DNA of 64,000 bases, taken from Streptomyces sp. NBC_01460. Lineage in GTDB: Bacteria; Actinomycetota; Actinomycetes; Streptomycetales; Streptomycetaceae. The translations under genes were made by a program, and so were the position numbers. The DNA is taken from contig NZ_CP109473.1 of NCBI RefSeq assembly GCF_036227405.1, forward strand, positions 5,456,001 through 5,520,000. The letters run 5' to 3'. Each line of letters opens with the position of its first letter. Position 1 is the stretch's first letter. Below are positions 59,356 through 64,000 of this stretch, piece by piece. The notes beneath the pieces were generated by a model. That model was not told the DNA's origin, did not search any database, and was given only the letters and a program-made list of their open reading frames with translations.

Positions 59356-59901
59356 CTAGCGGCCGTGACCCAGCCGTGCGCGGGTGCTCTCCAGCAGACG
59401 GACGACCGAGGCGTCCGCGACCGAGGCCACCTCGTCGTACGGGAACCAGCGCAGGTCGAGGGACTCGTCGCTGATCCGCTCGACCGCCCCGGCCGACGCG
59501 GTCGCCGCGTACTGCACGTCCAGATGCCAGTGGCAGGGCGCGGGGATGGGGTGCCGGTCGAGCCGCACGGGCCCGCCGGGCAGCAGGGCCAGCCCGGCGA
59601 TGCCCGACTCCTCCGTCGCCTCACGCAGGGCCGCGGCCGCCAGCGTGGTGTCCTGGGGCTCGCAGTGTCCGCCCATCTGCAGCCACATCCGCAGCTTCCT
59701 GTGCAGCGTCAGCAGGACCCTGCCGCGCTCCGGGTCGACCACCAGTGCGCTGGCCGTCAGATGCCCGGCCCCGCACGCCTTCCACATGCCGTCGGGGTGC
59801 CCGGCCAGATGGTCCAGGTACGTCCCGCGCAGCTCCTTCTGCTGTGCGTCGGCCTCGTCGTAGTTCTCGAGCACCGCGACAGCGTCGTCGTGCAGGCTCA
59901 C
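59356..59901 (-). CDS. NUDIX hydrolase
   Basis: 181 aa from GTG 59899-59901, coupled to the upstream gene by a GTGA overlap. Nudix-box-like GHCEPQDTTL then REATEESGIAG (about residues 78-103), with Asp where the consensus has Glu. A Trp/Leu-rich strand RMWLQMGGHC precedes it. The family handles nucleoside-diphosphate-linked substrates; which one is unknown. It shares a transcript with the DUF2342 protein. Confidence 0.82.
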   Translation of the reverse strand: MSLHDDAVAVLENYDEADAQQKELRGTYLDHLAGHPDGMWKACGAGHLTASALVVDPERGRVLLTLHRKLRMWLQMGGHCEPQDTTLAAAALREATEESGIAGLALLPGGPVRLDRHPIPAPCHWHLDVQYAATASAGAVERISDESLDLRWFPYDEVASVADASVVRLLESTRARLGHGR

Positions 59902-61349
59902 CGGCCGGTGTCGTCCTTGCCGTCGCTCTCCGGGCCGTCCTCGGGCTCTTCGCCCTTGCCCTGCTCCTCGGCCGGGAGCTTCGGGGAGCCCTTCGCGGCT
60001 TCGCCGAGCATCTTGTCCAGCTCGGAGAAGTCCAGCTGCTCGTGATGCACGAAACCGTCGGGGTCGTCCAGGTCCTGGGCGGTCGGCAGCATGTCCGGGT
60101 GCTCCCACAGGCCGTCACGGCCGTCGACGCCCCGGGCGTCCGTGAGCGAGGCCCACAGCCGGGAGGCGTCCCGCAGCCTGCGCGGCCGCAGCTGGAGCCC
60201 GATGAGCGTGGCGAAGGTCTGCTCGGCGGGACCGCCGGAGGCCCGGCGCCTGCGCATCGTCTCCCGCAGCGCGTCCGCCGAGGTCAGCCGCGACTTCGCG
60301 GCCTCGTGCACCACGGCGTCCACCCAGCCCTCGACGAGGGCGAGGGCCGTCTCCAGACGGGCCAGCGACGCCTTCTGCTCCGGGGTGTCCTCCGGCTGGA
60401 ACATGCCCTGCTGGAGTGCGTCCTGCAACTGCTCCGGCTGCGAGGGGTCGAACTGACCGACGACGTCCTCGAGCTTGCTGGTGTCGACCTTGATGCCGCG
60501 CGCATAGGCCTCGACCGCGCCGAACAGGTGCGAGCGCAGCCACGGGACATGGGCGAAGAGCCGCTGGTGGGCCGCCTCGCGCAGCGCCAGGTAGAGCCGC
60601 ACCTCGTCCTGCGGCACGCTCAGATCCTTGCCGAACCGCTCGACGTTCAGCGGAAGCAGTGCGGCCTTGCCCGCGGGCGCCAGAGGGAGGCCGATGTCGG
60701 TCGAGCCGACGACCTCGCCGGCGAGCACGCCCACGGCCTGCCCGATCTGCTGGCCGAACATGGCGCCGCCCATCGACCGCATCATGCCGATCAGCGGGCC
60801 CGCCATGGCCTGCATCTCCTCGGGCAGGACATCGCCCATGGCGAGGCCGACGCGCTCGGCCACCGGGTCCACCAGCTGCTGCCAGGCGGGGAGGGACGCC
60901 TCCACCCACTCGGCGCGGCTCCAGGCCACCGTCGAGACGGAACCCGAGGGCAGCGACGTCACGCCGTCCAGCCAGTGGTCGGCGAGACGCAGCGCCTCGT
61001 CGACGGAGGACCGCTCCGCCGGACCGACACTCGCGTCCTTGCTGCCGTCCGTGGTGCCCTGCGACACCGTCTGGCGGGCGATCTGCTTGGCCATGTCCCA
61101 GTTGACCGGACCGCCCTCGTAGCTCAGCATCTGGCCGAGCTGCTGGAAGGCCGCACCCAGGTCGTTCGGGTTCATCGAGCCGAACATCGCGGCGAACGGG
61201 TTGTCCCCGCCCGCGCCGGGCCCGAAGGCGAACGGGTTCGCCGGCCCGCCCGAGCCCTGCCCACCACCGGTGGGGTCCTTCTTCTTGCCTTCGTCGCCGT
61301 CTTCCGGCTCCTCCGGCGGAAGGCCGAATCCGAATGGGGTGTCACTCAC
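59898..61349 (-). CDS. DUF2342 / 'zinc-dependent metalloprotease' family protein
   Basis: 483 aa, GTG start. A disordered N-terminus (residues about 1-50, GGG/Asp/Lys-rich) precedes a helical domain with NDLGAAFQQLGQMLSYEGG and the conserved ALALVEGWVDAVVHEAAK (about 345). Family members are named metalloproteases, but I see no HExxH: the segment reads HEAAK, not HEAAH. Catalysis is therefore doubtful. It is divergent from the SDR gene and coupled to the Nudix gene. A mycobacterial homologue sits at the same place (from memory). Confidence 0.8.
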   Translation of the reverse strand: MSDTPFGFGLPPEEPEDGDEGKKKDPTGGGQGSGGPANPFAFGPGAGGDNPFAAMFGSMNPNDLGAAFQQLGQMLSYEGGPVNWDMAKQIARQTVSQGTTDGSKDASVGPAERSSVDEALRLADHWLDGVTSLPSGSVSTVAWSRAEWVEASLPAWQQLVDPVAERVGLAMGDVLPEEMQAMAGPLIGMMRSMGGAMFGQQIGQAVGVLAGEVVGSTDIGLPLAPAGKAALLPLNVERFGKDLSVPQDEVRLYLALREAAHQRLFAHVPWLRSHLFGAVEAYARGIKVDTSKLEDVVGQFDPSQPEQLQDALQQGMFQPEDTPEQKASLARLETALALVEGWVDAVVHEAAKSRLTSADALRETMRRRRASGGPAEQTFATLIGLQLRPRRLRDASRLWASLTDARGVDGRDGLWEHPDMLPTAQDLDDPDGFVHHEQLDFSELDKMLGEAAKGSPKLPAEEQGKGEEPEDGPESDGKDDTGR

Positions 61350-61540
61350 GGGTTTCCTCGGCTCGTAGGGCCGCCGGCTCGAACCGACGGCGACTGCCCG
61401 ACATCACCATCCAGCGTAGACACCAAAGCCCGCTCGGGCCCTCAGTGCTCCGCCGGCTCCCGGCCTGCGGCAGGATGGACGCCACCTGGTACGCACGCGT
61501 CATTCGGGTACGTACTGAAGACAACCGCTGGAGACGCCCG

Positions 61541-62683
61541 GTGAGTTCCCCAGATCCGCAGGTTCGCGCAGCGCGAAACCTGGCCGACCCCTCGCCCGAA
61601 AGCAAGCCCACGAAAAATCTCTCCCGAAGCCGCGGCCCCGTCGTCGCGGTCACCGGTGCCGCGACCGGTGTCGGTGAACTGCTCACCGCCCACCTCGCCG
61701 CATCCGACGCGATCAAGCAGGTCATCGCCATCGACGAGCGCCGGGGAGAAGTCTCCGAGGCGACCTGGCACATCCTGGACGTCCGGGACCCCGCCATCGC
61801 CGAGAAGCTGCGCGGCGCGGACGTCGTCGTGCACATGGCACTTGACCTCGACCTGGAGACCGACCCCGCGGCCCGTACCGCGTACAACGTGCGCGGTACC
61901 CAGACCGTGCTGACGGCGGCGGCTGCCGTGGGCGTCCACCGGGTCGTGCTGTGCACCTCGGCGATGGTCTACGGCGCTCTGCCCGACAACGACATCCCAC
62001 TCTCCGAGGACGCCGAGCTGCGGGCCACCGCAGAGGCCACCGGGGTCGGCGACCTGCTGGAGATCGAGCGGCTCGGCCGCCGGGCCCCGCGCGCCCACCC
62101 CGGCCTCAACGTCACGGTGGTGCGCCCCACGGTCCTGGTCGGCGGGACGGACACGGCGCTCACCCGGTACTTCGAGTCCCCCAGGCTGCTGGTCGTCGCC
62201 GGGTCCCGGCCGGCCTGGCAGTTCTGTCACGTGGACGACCTGGTGACCGCCCTGGAGTACGCCGCTCTCGAGAAGATCGAGGGCGAGTTCGCGGTCGGCT
62301 GCGACGGCTGGCTCGAACAGGAGGAGGTGGAGGAGCTCTCCGGGGTACGGCGCATGGAACTGCCGTCCGCCGTCGCCCTCGGCGCCGCCGCCCGGCTGCA
62401 CCGGATCGGCCTCACTCCCTCACCGGCGGGCGACCTCGCCTACACCATGCACCCCTGGGTGGTCAGTGTGAGCCGGCTGCACGACGCGGGATGGCGCCCC
62501 AGGTGGACCAACGAGGAGGTCCTGGCGGCGCTCCTGGAAGAGGTGGAGGGGCGCCACACGGTCGCCGGCCGGCGGCTCGGCCGCAAGGACGCCACCGCGG
62601 CGGGGGCGGCGGGGGCGACCGTTGCGCTGCTCGGTACGGCGGCGCTGGTCCGGCGGGCCCGCAAGGCACGCCGTCGTTTCTGA
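61541..62683 (+). CDS. NAD-dependent epimerase-like SDR protein
   Basis: 380 aa from GTG 61541 (TGGAGA upstream). After a 36-residue basic leader comes VAVTGAATGVGELLTAHLAA (GxxGxxG about residues 44-49), then ILDVRDP and the membrane-like DVVVHMALDLDL. The catalytic YxxxK of extended SDRs is not obvious; SAMVYGALPDND holds Tyr but no Lys at +4, so it may bind a nucleotide without acting as an epimerase. The C-terminus (GAAGATVALLGTAALVRRAR) is a short hydrophobic helix with basic tail, perhaps a membrane anchor. Confidence 0.72.
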   Translation: MSSPDPQVRAARNLADPSPESKPTKNLSRSRGPVVAVTGAATGVGELLTAHLAASDAIKQVIAIDERRGEVSEATWHILDVRDPAIAEKLRGADVVVHMALDLDLETDPAARTAYNVRGTQTVLTAAAAVGVHRVVLCTSAMVYGALPDNDIPLSEDAELRATAEATGVGDLLEIERLGRRAPRAHPGLNVTVVRPTVLVGGTDTALTRYFESPRLLVVAGSRPAWQFCHVDDLVTALEYAALEKIEGEFAVGCDGWLEQEEVEELSGVRRMELPSAVALGAAARLHRIGLTPSPAGDLAYTMHPWVVSVSRLHDAGWRPRWTNEEVLAALLEEVEGRHTVAGRRLGRKDATAAGAAGATVALLGTAALVRRARKARRRF

Positions 62684-62818
62684 CCGGGCGGAGGCCCGGG
62701 CGCCGGTCCGTGGAGCGGGCCGGGCGGCCCCGCCTGGTAGGAGGCTCCAAGCAGGCCGGCACCCCACCGGTCGAAAGCGCTATTCCGCGATACCGCTGAC
62801 GTGCGGCACGATGGCCCC

Positions 62819-63280
<462 letters not shown>

Positions 63281-63349
63281 GCGCAAACCGCCCCGGGCCG
63301 CATCAGCCCCGATTTGCGTAACCGCACCCCTGCCGTGAGCGTTGGTCCT

Positions 63350-63380
63350 GCAACTGGTTAATCTTCTGATCGTCAGTTGC
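63350..63380 (+). promoter_or_regulatory. Inverted repeat around a -10-like box
   Basis: GCAACTG (63350-63356) and CAGTTGC (63374-63380) flank TAATCT (63359-63364), a -10-like box for the small membrane protein gene; may be an operator. Confidence 0.4.
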
Positions 63381-63407
63381 GGTCGCTCATGGGGCAGGGA
63401 GGTCGTG

Positions 63408-63578
63408 ATGGCAGCACTCGCTTGGCTGTTGATTCCACTTATAGCCGCTCTCGGCGCGGCGATATGGGGAGGGTGGGCAGCCCGCAATCGAACGACCGGC
63501 GACGTCACCGAACTCGCCGGCTACGCCAGGTTCCGTGAAGCGATGGAGAAGTCGCACTCCGGTTCCGAGGCCGTCTGA
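63408..63578 (+). CDS. Small single-helix membrane protein
   Basis: 56 aa from ATG 63408 with GGGAGG (63397-63402) upstream. One membrane helix (AALAWLLIPLIAALGAAIWG) is followed by a cytosolic amphipathic tail that ends REAMEKSHSGSEAV. No known family. Short, charged-tail, single-helix proteins of this kind often modify a partner membrane enzyme. It lies ahead of the YlbL-type protease. Confidence 0.7.
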   Translation: MAALAWLLIPLIAALGAAIWGGWAARNRTTGDVTELAGYARFREAMEKSHSGSEAV

Positions 63579-63747
63579 GACTCCGCAGCCGTACGCGGTT
63601 GCCAATTCCGCATTCGCTCCGCCGGGCGCAGCCCGCGCGACGAGCGCGCACGCGACGCCTCCCGGACCTGCCGGACACCTCGGCCGTCCGCCCCGTACGG
63701 ACCGGCCCCGACGGTGCACTGACAGGCCGTTCCCGTACTGTCGTTCC

Positions 63748-64000
63748 ATGCCACGCCGCACCGCGACGATGCTCGCCTCCACCCTCATCCTGATCGCGCT
63801 GCTCTGCGCAGGCGTGCTGATCCGCGTGCCGTACTCGGAGATGTCTCCCGGTCCGACCGTGAACACGCTCGGCGACGCACGGGGCGAGCCGGTGCTGCAC
63901 ATCAGCGGGCACAAGACGTACCCGACGTCCGGGAACCTCAACATGACCACGGTCCGGGTCACCGGCGCGGACTACGACATGAACATCGTCGAGGCCGTGT
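63748..64000 (+). CDS. YlbL-type PDZ/Lon-like membrane protease, N-terminus only
   Basis: 84 codons before the right edge. Opens with a membrane helix (TMLASTLILIALLCAGVLI) followed by VPYSEMSPGPTVNTLGD, the typical start of YlbL proteins, which carry a PDZ domain and a C-terminal Lon-type Ser-Lys protease domain (both outside the window). TACTGT (63736-63741) ends six bases before the ATG, so a leaderless start is likely. In mycobacteria the same gene precedes a UPF0182 membrane protein. Confidence 0.85.
   Translation, partial: MPRRTATMLASTLILIALLCAGVLIRVPYSEMSPGPTVNTLGDARGEPVLHISGHKTYPTSGNLNMTTVRVTGADYDMNIVEAV

Noticed and set aside
63350..63380. GCAACTG/CAGTTGC as an attachment site
   Set aside because: No integrase and no nearby direct copy; it fits an operator near a -10 box better.

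Overview
The window is very GC-rich chromosomal DNA with dense gene packing, strong third-position GC bias (hence many long antisense shadow frames), frequent GTG starts and Streptomyces-type families (WblC/WhiB, DUF3152, DUF6758, DUF3107, TerD/AIM24). It looks like core chromosome of a Streptomyces or close relative. I see no tRNA, rRNA, insertion sequence, prophage or CRISPR array. From memory, the order moeZ, two peptidases, a flippase-like protein, an alkyltransferase-like protein, adnAB, dipeptidase, nudC, mycoredoxin, uvrD2 and wblC matches S. coelicolor around SCO5178-SCO5190. The adnAB-to-PDZ-protease order also resembles M. tuberculosis Rv3202c-Rv3194c.

Layout. 1-16 kb: metal-ion and housekeeping genes (an MgtE-N/CBS protein without a transporter domain, DUF1003, CorA, an MFS pump, a PHP phosphoesterase, MarC, an NYN RNase-like protein, a DEAD-box RNA helicase that apparently starts at CTG, a ferritin-like protein, a TetR regulator). 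16-19 kb: a hydrolase and a DUF3152 zinc-protease-like protein. 19.2-25 kb: an oligopeptide ABC-transporter operon preceded by a short, apparently leaderless ORF with cysteines near its end. 25.1-30.1 kb: a four-gene exopolysaccharide-like operon (PelF-type glycosyltransferase, membrane protein, sugar epimerase, spherulin-4/GH135-like hydrolase) that resembles a reduced Pel or galactosaminogalactan system. 30.1-38.2 kb: moeZ, two tandem secreted peptidases, a kinase-flippase fusion and an alkyltransferase-like protein.

38.4-52.1 kb is a DNA-repair and stress block: AdnA/AdnB helicase-nuclease subunits, M20 dipeptidase, NudC, mycoredoxin, UvrD2, then wblC with its AT-rich promoter, 110-codon upstream ORF and textbook attenuator. 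52-64 kb: ABC1-type kinase, an orphan ThiF/E1-like protein with a winged-helix-like N-terminus, a zincin peptidase, a TerD-AIM24 fusion with two more AIM24 genes, Nudix, DUF2342, an epimerase-like SDR, MoaE, a small membrane protein and the start of a YlbL-type PDZ protease.

A recurring theme is leaderless expression: at about a dozen genes a TANNNT-type -10 box ends 6-7 nt before the start codon, so transcript and protein probably begin at the same base. All functions are inferred from motifs and gene order read by eye; no database search was run.
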